Source of the DNA: CAYSRM01 sp964475205
GTDB taxonomy: Bacteria; Verrucomicrobiota; Kiritimatiellia; UBA8416; CAYSRM01
Direction: 5' to 3'
NCBI GenBank assembly: GCA_964475205.1
Contig: CAYYVQ010000061.1
Span: forward strand, 1 to 17,441
DNA length: 17,441 nt
Positions 1 to 7,491 of the stretch are shown here, in pieces (within the stretch, counting starts at the first letter, position 1; each line of letters starts with the position of its first letter). The notes beneath the pieces are model-generated. The model worked only from the letters and a program-made list of their open reading frames with translations. It did no database searches and was not told the DNA's origin. A program made the translations under genes and the position numbers.

Positions 1-147
1 CATTTCGAGTTTTTATCCGCCTGTTCTGAAAAAAATCACGCTTGTATGAGGTCTAATTGAGATTTGCACACACGTTGACAGGAGCAAAAGCATGAAGACA
101 ACCTGCAATCCAACAGCCATTGCCCACCATGTGCGGCACGAGAAAGT

Positions 148-1986
148 TCATTCCTTTTTTATTTTCGCCCGTACTGTCAAAGATTTGATCCGGAGTGTGA
201 TGGCGCCTTTCATTACGGGTTCCTTCAAATTAATGCCCAATCGTACAGGTTTTCTGTCTGTCTTTACGTTCTCGTCAATGAGTTCTTCTTCTAGATCATA
301 TTCCCGGTCGGCAGTATCAATCTCAATTTGCAGCGCTTCTTTATTGCTGAGAACATTAACAATGCCGTTAGACGGATATTTCCATTCGCCCAGCGTTATC
401 AGCGCCGTGCCGAACTTCGCGGGCTCTGAGAATTCCACTTCGTCTTTAACTGTAATCGACGCTGGTTCTTTACGCCTGTAGACGAAGGTGCGTCGGAGTG
501 ATCTAAGGTGTGGCGCATGGTAGGCCTGGGTCAGATCCATGACCAGCCTGTCTTCGTTATTGCTGAAGTCACTGGCAAGGACTTTGCCGCTTGCTTCCCT
601 GCCGTGCTGCTGGAGCCTGCCGTCGACAAGAGGAACCGAGTGTCCGTAGGAATTCAGGACCTTGCTCTCGTATCGTCTCGGGCTGAAAGTTCGACGGGTG
701 TATACTTCAGACCCCGGATCGGCCAATACAGATTCACTTCCCTTAACAACTATAAAACTCCCGATATCGTTGTGATTATGGTGCTCGGCGTTGTTTCCTC
801 CTTTTATGGCGGCCGCGATGGATTTGCCGGTAACTTCAAATGGCCTGGTTATCAGCGCTCCCGCCTCCGGGAACCACGTTCGCAGGCCTTCGGCTTTTCT
901 TTCCCTTGCCGGCGGTGATTTTGAAGCTGAATTAGGGAACGAATACATCATGGCCGGGACCAGCAAGTCGGCGCGGACAGGATCCAGGTTATCCCACCGC
1001 CGCAAACCAAGGCCGTAAAACCGGCTTATAAAGTAAAGCATTTCGGGGCTTGCTTCTTTGCCGACCGGGCAGTCTGAAAACGAAGGGTATACGCTGTTTA
1101 TGATTTCCATTCGAGCGCCGAACAATGCCGGCTCTTTTGCTTCCGGGAGTTGCAAGAGATTCAGTTCCCCCTCGGTTGCATTAAGAATCGCTTCTGACAG
1201 TAAAATAAAATACCCGAATCCGTAGTTCCAGTAACCTATGCCTTCGGTGCAGTAGCCGTCCGAGGTAAATCCCTGAAGGAAGTTCTGAATGTACTTTTCT
1301 GCAGCCGCCACAAAAAAGGCGCGGTTTTTTTTGGATCCCAGCAGGGCCAGCGCCGAACCCGTCACGCCTGCCAGGCATACCGCGTTCCAGTTATTATGAG
1401 TGTAGAACCACCAGTTCGGCTTGCGCCTGCCCGTGGCCATCGCGCGGAAAGGGTCGAAAACGCGCTCTTCTATTCTTTCCCGGATCAGTCGGCGAACAGC
1501 CGGGTCCAGTTTGCAGGCCAGCAGATAATCGGCGGTGGACAGTTCCCATGCCAGCATTGCCGCCCCAAGATCTATATCTATCTGATCACCGTTGAAATTC
1601 TTCAGTTGTTTGTCATGAGACGGCATTATCCAGAGACGTTGAGAGGCTATCGAAGTGATGCATTCCTCCAGGGAGTTCAGGAAACGTCCCTCGTTTTCAC
1701 AGCACTCGGCGAGAGTGAAAGCGGTGATGCGCTTTTTCCGCTGCCGATCTATGTGTTCCCATTTTGTTCTGTTTCCGTTCCGGCTGAAATCCAGATACAG
1801 CTTCTCGGTCAATTCCGGCAGCGGTCTTTCCGCCAGTTCCCGGGCTTTCTCCACGGCGGTCCTGAGAACGGGATGTTTTGACAGACGGTTCCATGAATTG
1901 CGGTCTGTAACGGGTCGTCCGAAGCAGACTGTCCGGTTGGACAGCATCTGCGTTATGTCATTAATGCGTTTCTTGAAATCTGACAT
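148..1986 (-). CDS. Heparinase II/III-like polysaccharide lyase, no signal peptide
   Basis: This 612-residue protein resembles the heparinase II/III family, which cleaves uronic-acid-containing polysaccharides by beta-elimination. The N-terminal ~350 residues look like the alpha/alpha toroid, with an aromatic N-N-W segment near 198-201 and the G-Y-C-T-E-G-I-G-Y-W-N-Y stretch at 244-255. The C-terminal beta domain starts near 370 and carries the hallmark H-N-H-N-D-I-G-S-F at 403-411, whose histidines are catalytic or metal-related in the family. No signal peptide is visible. An in-frame TAA at 1999-2001 (read on the minus strand), five codons before the ATG, rules out a longer start. The ribosome-binding site is weak. 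It is divergent from the large plus-strand operon and nothing obvious follows its stop within the window. Substrate cannot be assigned: heparin, alginate, chondroitin and bacterial glycans are all possible. Family assignment is firm, activity is inferred. Confidence 0.88.
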   Translation of the reverse strand: MSDFKKRINDITQMLSNRTVCFGRPVTDRNSWNRLSKHPVLRTAVEKARELAERPLPELTEKLYLDFSRNGNRTKWEHIDRQRKKRITAFTLAECCENEGRFLNSLEECITSIASQRLWIMPSHDKQLKNFNGDQIDIDLGAAMLAWELSTADYLLACKLDPAVRRLIRERIEERVFDPFRAMATGRRKPNWWFYTHNNWNAVCLAGVTGSALALLGSKKNRAFFVAAAEKYIQNFLQGFTSDGYCTEGIGYWNYGFGYFILLSEAILNATEGELNLLQLPEAKEPALFGARMEIINSVYPSFSDCPVGKEASPEMLYFISRFYGLGLRRWDNLDPVRADLLVPAMMYSFPNSASKSPPARERKAEGLRTWFPEAGALITRPFEVTGKSIAAAIKGGNNAEHHNHNDIGSFIVVKGSESVLADPGSEVYTRRTFSPRRYESKVLNSYGHSVPLVDGRLQQHGREASGKVLASDFSNNEDRLVMDLTQAYHAPHLRSLRRTFVYRRKEPASITVKDEVEFSEPAKFGTALITLGEWKYPSNGIVNVLSNKEALQIEIDTADREYDLEEELIDENVKTDRKPVRLGINLKEPVMKGAITLRIKSLTVRAKIKKE

Positions 1987-2007
1987 ATCTTTTGCCGTTT
2001 AACTTTC

Positions 2008-2037
2008 GCCCTCAGCGCCATGGGACAAGGCCCTCAG
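2008..2037. repeat. Short direct repeat GCCCTCAG x2, 22-bp period
   Basis: GCCCTCAG occurs at 2008-2015 and again at 2030-2037, so the copies start 22 bp apart, about two helical turns. They lie 22-51 bp upstream of the lyase start codon on its coding strand. Two same-face half sites would suit a dimeric regulator, but an 8-bp repeat in a 333-bp region may be chance. Confidence 0.35.
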
Positions 2038-2195
2038 AGGGATACCATTACCGAAACATAAGAATGATGGATATAAAACAAAAATCCGTGTTATCAGCGT
2101 AGTCGCTGGTTATCTTCTCTTCGGGTTTATAATTGAGGCTATACGAATATATCCATTTAACATGGCCCGTTCCAGTTCTTTTTTTTGCCTGTCTT

Positions 2196-2224
2196 TTGCA
2201 GTTGCGATTTTGAGCTTTTAAAAA
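2196..2224 (+). promoter_or_regulatory. Candidate sigma-70-type promoter for the MoxR operon (weak)
   Basis: TTGCAG at 2196-2201 is followed after 17 bases by TAAAAA at 2219-2224. An alternative -10, TACAAT at 2238-2243, lacks a good -35 at proper spacing. Either would give a leader of roughly 70-90 bases before the ATG at 2320. Matches are partial, so this is a candidate only. Confidence 0.25.
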
Positions 2225-2276
2225 CAGGCCCGTTCTGTACAATTCTGCGGAACGTATCGTAAGCAACCGAATATGG

Positions 2277-2308
2277 GGAACCGGAGACGAACATTTTTTG
2301 CCGGTTCC
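2277..2308 (+). promoter_or_regulatory. Leader hairpin abutting the first ribosome-binding site of the operon
   Basis: GGAACCGG (2277-2284) pairs perfectly with CCGGTTCC (2301-2308) around a 16-base loop containing TTTTTT. The 3' arm ends one base before the weak Shine-Dalgarno GGGA (2309-2312), 11 bases before the ATG at 2320. It lacks a T run after the stem, so it is not a terminator. A role in translation control or mRNA stability is inferred. Confidence 0.45.
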
Positions 2309-2319
2309 GGGAAAGCGCC

Positions 2320-3705
2320 ATGAAAACTACAATGCAAGATGCTGTGTCAAGTTTCCGCCAGCGACTGGCAGCGCTGTTTTTTATCCGGTACTATCTGTTT
2401 TTTTCCGCGGTGTGGTTATTTGTTTCTGGCGCAGGTGTATTGGTCCTTCGGATCGCACTGGGCGTGCCCCGAGGGTACCTTATGTGGGGTCTGCTCGGGT
2501 TGGCGCCCGCCGCAATAGCTGCCTTGATGATGGCCTTTCGCCGCATTCCTTCTCGGGAAGCTGCGCTTGCAAAGCTTGACGCGTTGAATCACTGCGGCGG
2601 GCTTTTGATGTCCGGGGCGGAAGCGACCAGGTGGCAAAGCAGGCTTGGCGCTGTGCGTCTGCCCAGGCTTATGTGGGGGCTTCGAAGAGAAAGCGCGCCT
2701 GCATTGATGGGGGCTGTTTTCCTGGCAGGAAGCCTCATGGCCCCACATTACTCGACCGGCAGGGACACTAATCCCCGGCTGGCGTTGGGCCAGCTTGTTG
2801 AAGAGATTGACGCCCGGATTGACGTGCTGGAGGAAGAAAAGCTTCTGGACGAACAATCTGCGGAAGAACTTGAAGAACAGCTCAGGAATATATGGGACAA
2901 ATCTTCCGGGCGCGACCCCTCTCGAAGCTGGGAAGCCCTTGATCATATGGAAGAACAGGTGGAGGACAAGTCCAGGGAAGCGGCGGAATCACTGCTGCCT
3001 GCTGTTGAAAAGCTTGCCATGGCCGCATCTCTTTCCGAAGTGATGAACAGTGAGCACAACCTTGAACCCCAGGCAGCCGAAGCAGCAGCTGACGCGTTAG
3101 CCGAACTCATGCAGGGGCTCGAAAAAATGTCCGGGCTTGAGTCGAATATTGATCCGCAGCTTTTGCAGCATTGCAGGAGCGCAGAACTCAGCCCTGAGCA
3201 GATCCGGGAACTGGCGAAAGCCTTAAAGGCAGGCCAGATCGAGGCATTGCGGAAAATGCAGCGCTTGCGTGATGCGAAATTGCTTGATGAAGAAATGTTG
3301 AAGCGGTGCAAAGCGTGTATGGATGGTGCGAACGCGAATCTCGCCGACTACCTGTCCGGAAACTGCAGTAGCACGGGCGCCATAGCGCAGATCGCCTGCA
3401 GACTGCCCGGCCAGGGCGGGATAAACAGGGGGCGCGGCGATGCGCCTATGACATGGCGCCAAGAAACCGATGAAAGCGGGCTGGCTTTTAAAGAAGAAAT
3501 GATTCAACCGTCGGCGTTCGCTGAATTTGAAGAAAGCCGTTTGCTGGGAGTCAGCGCCAGTTCTCCGGAGGAATCAGGCGAAGGCGGGATCTCGGCAGGA
3601 GGAGCGCTGAGCTCAACCTGCGCAGGAGGCGGCGCGGCAGTGAAGCGCAAGGTTTTACCACGCCATCGCAGCACGGTGAAACGCTATTTTGAACGAAAGG
3701 AGTAA
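2320..3705 (+). CDS. Membrane-anchored coiled-coil protein, first gene of the MoxR operon
   Basis: This 461-residue protein has two hydrophobic helices at about 18-45 and 53-72, a third at about 125-141, then a long Glu/Leu/Lys-rich helical section (about 155-340) with strong coiled-coil character. A Gly/Ser-rich linker follows (about 400-440), and the end is basic (V-L-P-R-H-R...V-K-R-Y-F, 445-457). From memory, DUF4175-like proteins of planctomycete and related MoxR operons share this plan of N-terminal helices, helical middle and an ending resembling RxxVKRYF, but I cannot confirm the family. The start is the ATG at 2320 with weak GGGA at 2309-2312; an in-frame ATG at 2332 is the alternative. 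The stop is three bases before the moxR ATG. A scaffold role in a membrane complex is inference. Confidence 0.75.
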   Translation: MKTTMQDAVSSFRQRLAALFFIRYYLFFSAVWLFVSGAGVLVLRIALGVPRGYLMWGLLGLAPAAIAALMMAFRRIPSREAALAKLDALNHCGGLLMSGAEATRWQSRLGAVRLPRLMWGLRRESAPALMGAVFLAGSLMAPHYSTGRDTNPRLALGQLVEEIDARIDVLEEEKLLDEQSAEELEEQLRNIWDKSSGRDPSRSWEALDHMEEQVEDKSREAAESLLPAVEKLAMAASLSEVMNSEHNLEPQAAEAAADALAELMQGLEKMSGLESNIDPQLLQHCRSAELSPEQIRELAKALKAGQIEALRKMQRLRDAKLLDEEMLKRCKACMDGANANLADYLSGNCSSTGAIAQIACRLPGQGGINRGRGDAPMTWRQETDESGLAFKEEMIQPSAFAEFEESRLLGVSASSPEESGEGGISAGGALSSTCAGGGAAVKRKVLPRHRSTVKRYFERKE

Positions 3706-3708
3706 ATT

Positions 3709-4764
3709 ATGGCCGTAAAACAACCAGCGTCCACTCTGGCGGATCCGGAAGAAATATGTCCTGCTGCCGAACTCGCGGGAAGGGTTCTTGAGCAACTTGA
3801 CCGTATCCTGCTGGGCAGGAACGACATTCACCGCCTGGTTTTTGTCGGGATTCTGAGCCGGGGACACATCCTTCTGGAAGGACTGCCCGGACTTGGAAAA
3901 ACTGCGCTGGTAAGGGCATTGGGCGAGATTCTGAGACTTGATTTCAAAAGAATCCAATTTACGCCCGACCTTATGCCCGGCGATATCCTGGGCAACCACA
4001 TTCTCCAGCAGCGCGAGGACGGCCATCGCGATATGGTTTTTGAGCCTGGTCCTGTGTTTACTAATCTTCTGCTGGCTGATGAAATCAACAGGGCTTCCCC
4101 GAAGACCCAGTCGGCAATGCTGGAAACCATGCAGGAGAGATCGGTTACTCTTCTGGGCAACACCCGCAAGTTGCCGGACCCGTTTTTCCTGCTGGCCAGC
4201 CAGAACCCGATAGAACTTGAAGGGACTTATCCTTTGCCGGAGGCCCAGTTGGACCGTTTCATGTTCAAGATTGTCATGGGTTCCCTGGGTGCAGACGTTT
4301 TGAATAACATTGTTTCCACCAGGCGGCATGGGGCGTGGCCCGAGCCTACCTGGACCATGAGCGCCGAGGAGCTGAATACTGTCTTCGGCGCTGTAGACCG
4401 CATATTCCTGCCCAGGCCGGTGGCCCGCTACATTTCCCGGCTTGTGGCATCGACTCACGCGGGAGAAGATGCAGGCACGGAACTGGTCAGGGACTATGTG
4501 TCCTACGGCGCATCGCCGCGAGCAGCCATTGCCATAGCGGAAGCTTCTCGCGCGCATGCATTGCTGGCAAACCGTCCGACCGTAGGCTTCGAGGATGCCA
4601 AAGCAGTTGCTCCCGCTGTTCTGAACCATCGTATAATTCTTAACTACAAGGCCCGGTTCGAGGGTGTCGATACTCTCGCCGTAGTGGCGAATCTGCTCGA
4701 AAGCCTGGACGAAACTGAACTTGACCTTCCTGTAAATGTTTCACTGGAAGAATCTTCGGCATGA
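3709..4764 (+). CDS. moxR: MoxR-family AAA+ ATPase
   Basis: This 351-residue cytosolic AAA+ ATPase belongs to the MoxR family, chaperone-like ATPases that mature or load metal into vWA-domain partners. Walker A is G-L-P-G-L-G-K-T at 58-65, Walker B L-L-A-D-E at 121-125, followed by the family's I-N-R-A-S-P-K-T-Q. The sensor 1 region is S-Q-N-P at 164-167, and the conserved P-L-P-E-A-Q-L-D-R-F (175-184) carries the likely arginine finger R183. Length is normal for the family (about 310-350). AAAGGAG at 3696-3702 sets the ATG at 3709. Its last four bases, ATGA, overlap the next start. With DUF58 and two vWA genes downstream, it is the expected motor of this cluster. The family is certain; the client proteins are inferred from neighbours. 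Confidence 0.96.
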   Translation: MAVKQPASTLADPEEICPAAELAGRVLEQLDRILLGRNDIHRLVFVGILSRGHILLEGLPGLGKTALVRALGEILRLDFKRIQFTPDLMPGDILGNHILQQREDGHRDMVFEPGPVFTNLLLADEINRASPKTQSAMLETMQERSVTLLGNTRKLPDPFFLLASQNPIELEGTYPLPEAQLDRFMFKIVMGSLGADVLNNIVSTRRHGAWPEPTWTMSAEELNTVFGAVDRIFLPRPVARYISRLVASTHAGEDAGTELVRDYVSYGASPRAAIAIAEASRAHALLANRPTVGFEDAKAVAPAVLNHRIILNYKARFEGVDTLAVVANLLESLDETELDLPVNVSLEESSA

Positions 4765-6557
4765 ACAAAGAAACTGGAATACTCGTTTTCTGTCTGCTGG
4801 CAGCCTGTGCGTTTCCTGGCGGGCCGCAGGCAGAGGCAAGCGAGACTTTCGGCGATATCACGATTTCCCCCCTGGCGGAATCGTCAGTGCAGTATACCCA
4901 CGGTTATGTTGCACATCGAGTACGCATCGTCAACAGATCTCACAGCCGACCGCATCGGGTCCGTCTGAAAGCGCCCGAAAGGAGCTTCTTGCATGGAGAA
5001 AGCATTGATCAACTGACCCGGACGGTAGTGGTAGGAGCCGGTTCAGAGGCGCTTGTATCGCTTCCGCAGCCGCCCATGGCTCTTAACGGCAACAATAAGA
5101 TAGCCGTCTATGTCGACGGCCGCAAAGAGGGTGTAGTTATCATGCCCGGGCTGAGCCAGACATATGCGCGTCATTACAGGCGCGAAAATCAGACACGCAT
5201 TTTCGTTAGCCGGACCGTTAAAATTGATGACCTTCGTCTTGAGCTTGGCATCGAGAAAAAGAGACGTTCAGGTTCAAGCTACAGGGATGAGAGCAAACAC
5301 ATTCTGGTTCGTGCGGAATCCGAAACCAGCGAGTGGCCGCAGAACTGGCTTGGTTATAGCTGCTATGACGGAGTGGTTATCTCAGCACACGACAAGTTGC
5401 CGCCTGCTGTCTGGACTGCTTTGAGGCGTTATGTTGAAGCGGGCGGCACGCTGGTAATCCCGGGCGAATTTTCTCTGACTAAAGAGTGGGCTGAACACGA
5501 AGTTTTTTCCGCCACCGGGATGCAGGTCTGTTATCCGGGCTTCGGGGTGTGCATTATTTTGCCTTCAGGCAAGGCTTCGGGAATCAGCGCAAAGCAGGCA
5601 AGCCGCATAAAGCGCGAATGGATGAGAACATTACAGCCGTGGAATAATGTGATGGAGACAGATGTCGGCGGCGCACAGAGAGACTTCAGAGTCATGGAAG
5701 AGCTTAATGTGCCGGTGCGAGGGTACTTCTTTATTATGTTGGGATTTGCCATCGTGATCGGGCCTGTTAATTACGCTCTGCTTGCATGGCGGAAACGAAA
5801 GATCTGGCTGCTCTGGACCGTGCCTGCCCTGTCTCTGTTTGCCTGTGCAGCCGTTTATCTCTACGCACTATTAGAAGAAGGCATTACACCGCGTGTTCGT
5901 CAAGGTAGCCTGACTCTCCTTGATCAGAGTAATCAGCATGCTGCTACAATGGGACAGTTTGCCTGCTACTGCCCCTTAACGCCTGCGGAAGGACTGCACT
6001 TCAGCCATACTACTGAGGTGACCCCGCTTGTTGAAAGGGATCGCTACCGCGGTGGCGGCACCGTGCGTTCAGTAGACTGGAGCAGGGACCAGCACCTGAA
6101 AAGAGGATGGGTTGCCGCCCGTGTGCCTGCCCATTTCGTGATAAGAAAGGCTGGGCCCCGGCGGGAGCGGCTAGTGGTGAATGACGAAACAGATAAAGGG
6201 CTTTCAGCGCTCAACGGTCTGGGATCTCCAATCGAGAAAATGTGGATCAGCAACAAGGACGGCAGAATTTACTCTGCTGAGCAAGTGGAACCTGGAGCCG
6301 GTTTTGTTGCGGCGCCTGCTCCGGACCTGGGCGCCGCATCGGCCGATGCTTTGACCTGGCGTCGCATGTATGGGCGCAAGGGACTGTGGAAGGGAACTTA
6401 TTCTTCGGTAACCAACAAGCCGGCCGCATTTCTGAGGCCTTCTTCCTACATAGCGGTGCTGGCCGAAAATCCATTCATGGAAGAAGGTTTGCAGGGCCGG
6501 AAGGAACTGGAAGGCCGGGCTGTGGTGGTGGGATTTCTGAAAGAAACGGAGGAGTAG
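4761..6557 (+). CDS. Exported GATase1-like membrane protein with two transmembrane helices
   Basis: The 598-residue product starts with a short signal sequence. L-A-A-C at 13-16 fits a lipobox, while A-E-A before S27 fits signal peptidase I. A beta-rich region (about 28-160) is followed by a Rossmann-like segment (about 195-270) containing G-V-V-I-S-A-H-D and Y-V-E-A-G-G-T-L-V-I-P-G, typical of degenerate class I glutamine amidotransferase-like domains; I see no nucleophilic cysteine. Two helices follow (about 320-342, with I-G-P-V-N-Y-A-L, and 347-371), then a C-terminal domain of about 225 residues. Similar proteins sit next to ABC exporters in PVC bacteria and Firmicutes, and the fold recalls the GldG auxiliary domain. 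It overlaps moxR by ATGA and precedes the ABC ATPase, so a periplasmic partner of that transporter is the best inference. Confidence 0.8.
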   Translation: MNKETGILVFCLLAACAFPGGPQAEASETFGDITISPLAESSVQYTHGYVAHRVRIVNRSHSRPHRVRLKAPERSFLHGESIDQLTRTVVVGAGSEALVSLPQPPMALNGNNKIAVYVDGRKEGVVIMPGLSQTYARHYRRENQTRIFVSRTVKIDDLRLELGIEKKRRSGSSYRDESKHILVRAESETSEWPQNWLGYSCYDGVVISAHDKLPPAVWTALRRYVEAGGTLVIPGEFSLTKEWAEHEVFSATGMQVCYPGFGVCIILPSGKASGISAKQASRIKREWMRTLQPWNNVMETDVGGAQRDFRVMEELNVPVRGYFFIMLGFAIVIGPVNYALLAWRKRKIWLLWTVPALSLFACAAVYLYALLEEGITPRVRQGSLTLLDQSNQHAATMGQFACYCPLTPAEGLHFSHTTEVTPLVERDRYRGGGTVRSVDWSRDQHLKRGWVAARVPAHFVIRKAGPRRERLVVNDETDKGLSALNGLGSPIEKMWISNKDGRIYSAEQVEPGAGFVAAPAPDLGAASADALTWRRMYGRKGLWKGTYSSVTNKPAAFLRPSSYIAVLAENPFMEEGLQGRKELEGRAVVVGFLKETEE

Positions 6558-6561
6558 ATTG

Positions 6562-7491
6562 ATGCGCGTGGAAGTTCAGGAACTCAAGCGCTATTTCGGC
6601 AAGACCAGGGCCGTGGACGGTATATCTTTTACTGTTGACGGGGGGCATGTATTCGGATTTGTAGGACCCAACGGTGCGGGTAAGACCACAACCCTTCGAA
6701 TATTAGCTTCGCTGGACGAACCTACCGGTGGCGACGCTTTAATTGGCGGGGTATCGGTCAAAGAAGACCCGGAGAAGGTGCGCCGTCAAATTGGTTACGT
6801 GCCTGATTTTCTGCCGGCACACGCTGATATCACGGTGCACGAATACCTCGATTTCTTTGCCAGGGCCTATGGTTTTCGAGGAGCCCGGCGCCGGGCTGCG
6901 GTCGAGGGTGTCGAGGAATTCGCCCGCTTGACAGATCTCCGCGAAAAGCTTCTCAAGCAGTTGTCCAGGGGAATGAAGCAGCGTGTAAGCCTGGGTAGAG
7001 CGCTTGTGCATGATCCGCCGGTTCTTGTGATGGACGAACCTGCAGCCGGGTTGGATCCCAGGGCACGAGTTGAGTTTCGGGAATTGCTCTCGCTGCTGGC
7101 TGAGCAGGACAAGGCGATCCTTATCAGCTCGCATATTCTGACCGAATTGACCGAAGTATGCAACGGAGTTGTTATTATTGAGAAAGGCCGGCTGCTTAGA
7201 ACCGGGACCCTGGCTGATATTGTTTCTGCCGATACGCCGGTACGAACCATCACTGTCCGGCCCATGGATAACCATGAAGGCGTGTTCAAGGCTTTGCTGG
7301 AGATGCCCAGGGTTAATGAAGTCAAGAGAGCGGCAGGCAAGCTGCTTGCGGAAGTCGAGGGAACAGAGGCAGATTGCACCAACATCCTGTCCGCCCTGGT
7401 AAAGCAGGACTTCGCAATAGCCGAATTCGGGCAGATACGGGATGACCTGGAAGATATCTTTATGCGTGTAACGCGGGGGGAAGTGCAGTGA
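6562..7491 (+). CDS. ABC transporter ATP-binding protein (ABC-2/CcmA-NatA type)
   Basis: This 309-residue ATPase has Walker A G-P-N-G-A-G-K-T (35-42), signature L-S-R-G-M-K-Q-R (134-141), Walker B with D-E-P (158-160), D-loop A-G-L-D (162-165) and switch histidine H191. The Q-loop reads I-G-Y-V-P-D-F, with aspartate at 82 where many ABC ATPases have glutamine; I recall this in some CcmA-like members. The C-terminal ~90 residues form the auxiliary region seen in ABC-2 exporters. I choose the ATG at 6562, with GGAG at 6551-6554 seven bases upstream; a TTG at 6559 would add one residue but lies closer than is ideal. Its stop overlaps the GTG of the permease, so the two form one transporter. Export of an unknown substrate is inferred. 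Confidence 0.94.
   Translation: MRVEVQELKRYFGKTRAVDGISFTVDGGHVFGFVGPNGAGKTTTLRILASLDEPTGGDALIGGVSVKEDPEKVRRQIGYVPDFLPAHADITVHEYLDFFARAYGFRGARRRAAVEGVEEFARLTDLREKLLKQLSRGMKQRVSLGRALVHDPPVLVMDEPAAGLDPRARVEFRELLSLLAEQDKAILISSHILTELTEVCNGVVIIEKGRLLRTGTLADIVSADTPVRTITVRPMDNHEGVFKALLEMPRVNEVKRAAGKLLAEVEGTEADCTNILSALVKQDFAIAEFGQIRDDLEDIFMRVTRGEVQ

Larger units (their letters stand above)
1987..2319. other. Divergent intergenic region between the lyase and the MoxR operon
   Basis: This 333-base gap should hold the promoters of both the minus-strand lyase and the plus-strand operon. It contains an 8-bp direct repeat (2008-2015 and 2030-2037), an A/T-rich stretch around 2080-2230 with a run of eight T near 2180, weak sigma-70-like candidates, and a hairpin at 2277-2308. 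On the minus strand, a TTGTTT and a TATGTT in the 2060-2085 area could serve the lyase but are only 15 bases apart and poorly matched. A 72-codon minus-strand open frame here (2048-2266) has no recognisable features and I do not call it a gene. Confidence 0.6.

Noticed and set aside
74..79. Perfect TTGACA near the left edge as a promoter
   Set aside because: No -10-like hexamer at 16-18 bases downstream, and the only gene to its right is on the opposite strand.
92..481. 129-codon plus-strand open frame over the end of the lyase gene
   Set aside because: It runs antisense to the lyase's conserved reading frame and has no recognisable motif or good ribosome-binding site.
2048..2266. 72-codon minus-strand open frame in the divergent intergenic region
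   Set aside because: No family resemblance, no convincing ribosome-binding site, and it would occupy the promoter region of the operon.
3655..4629. 324-codon minus-strand open frame antisense to moxR
   Set aside because: The plus-strand frame carries all MoxR motifs; the antisense frame is a by-product of codon usage.
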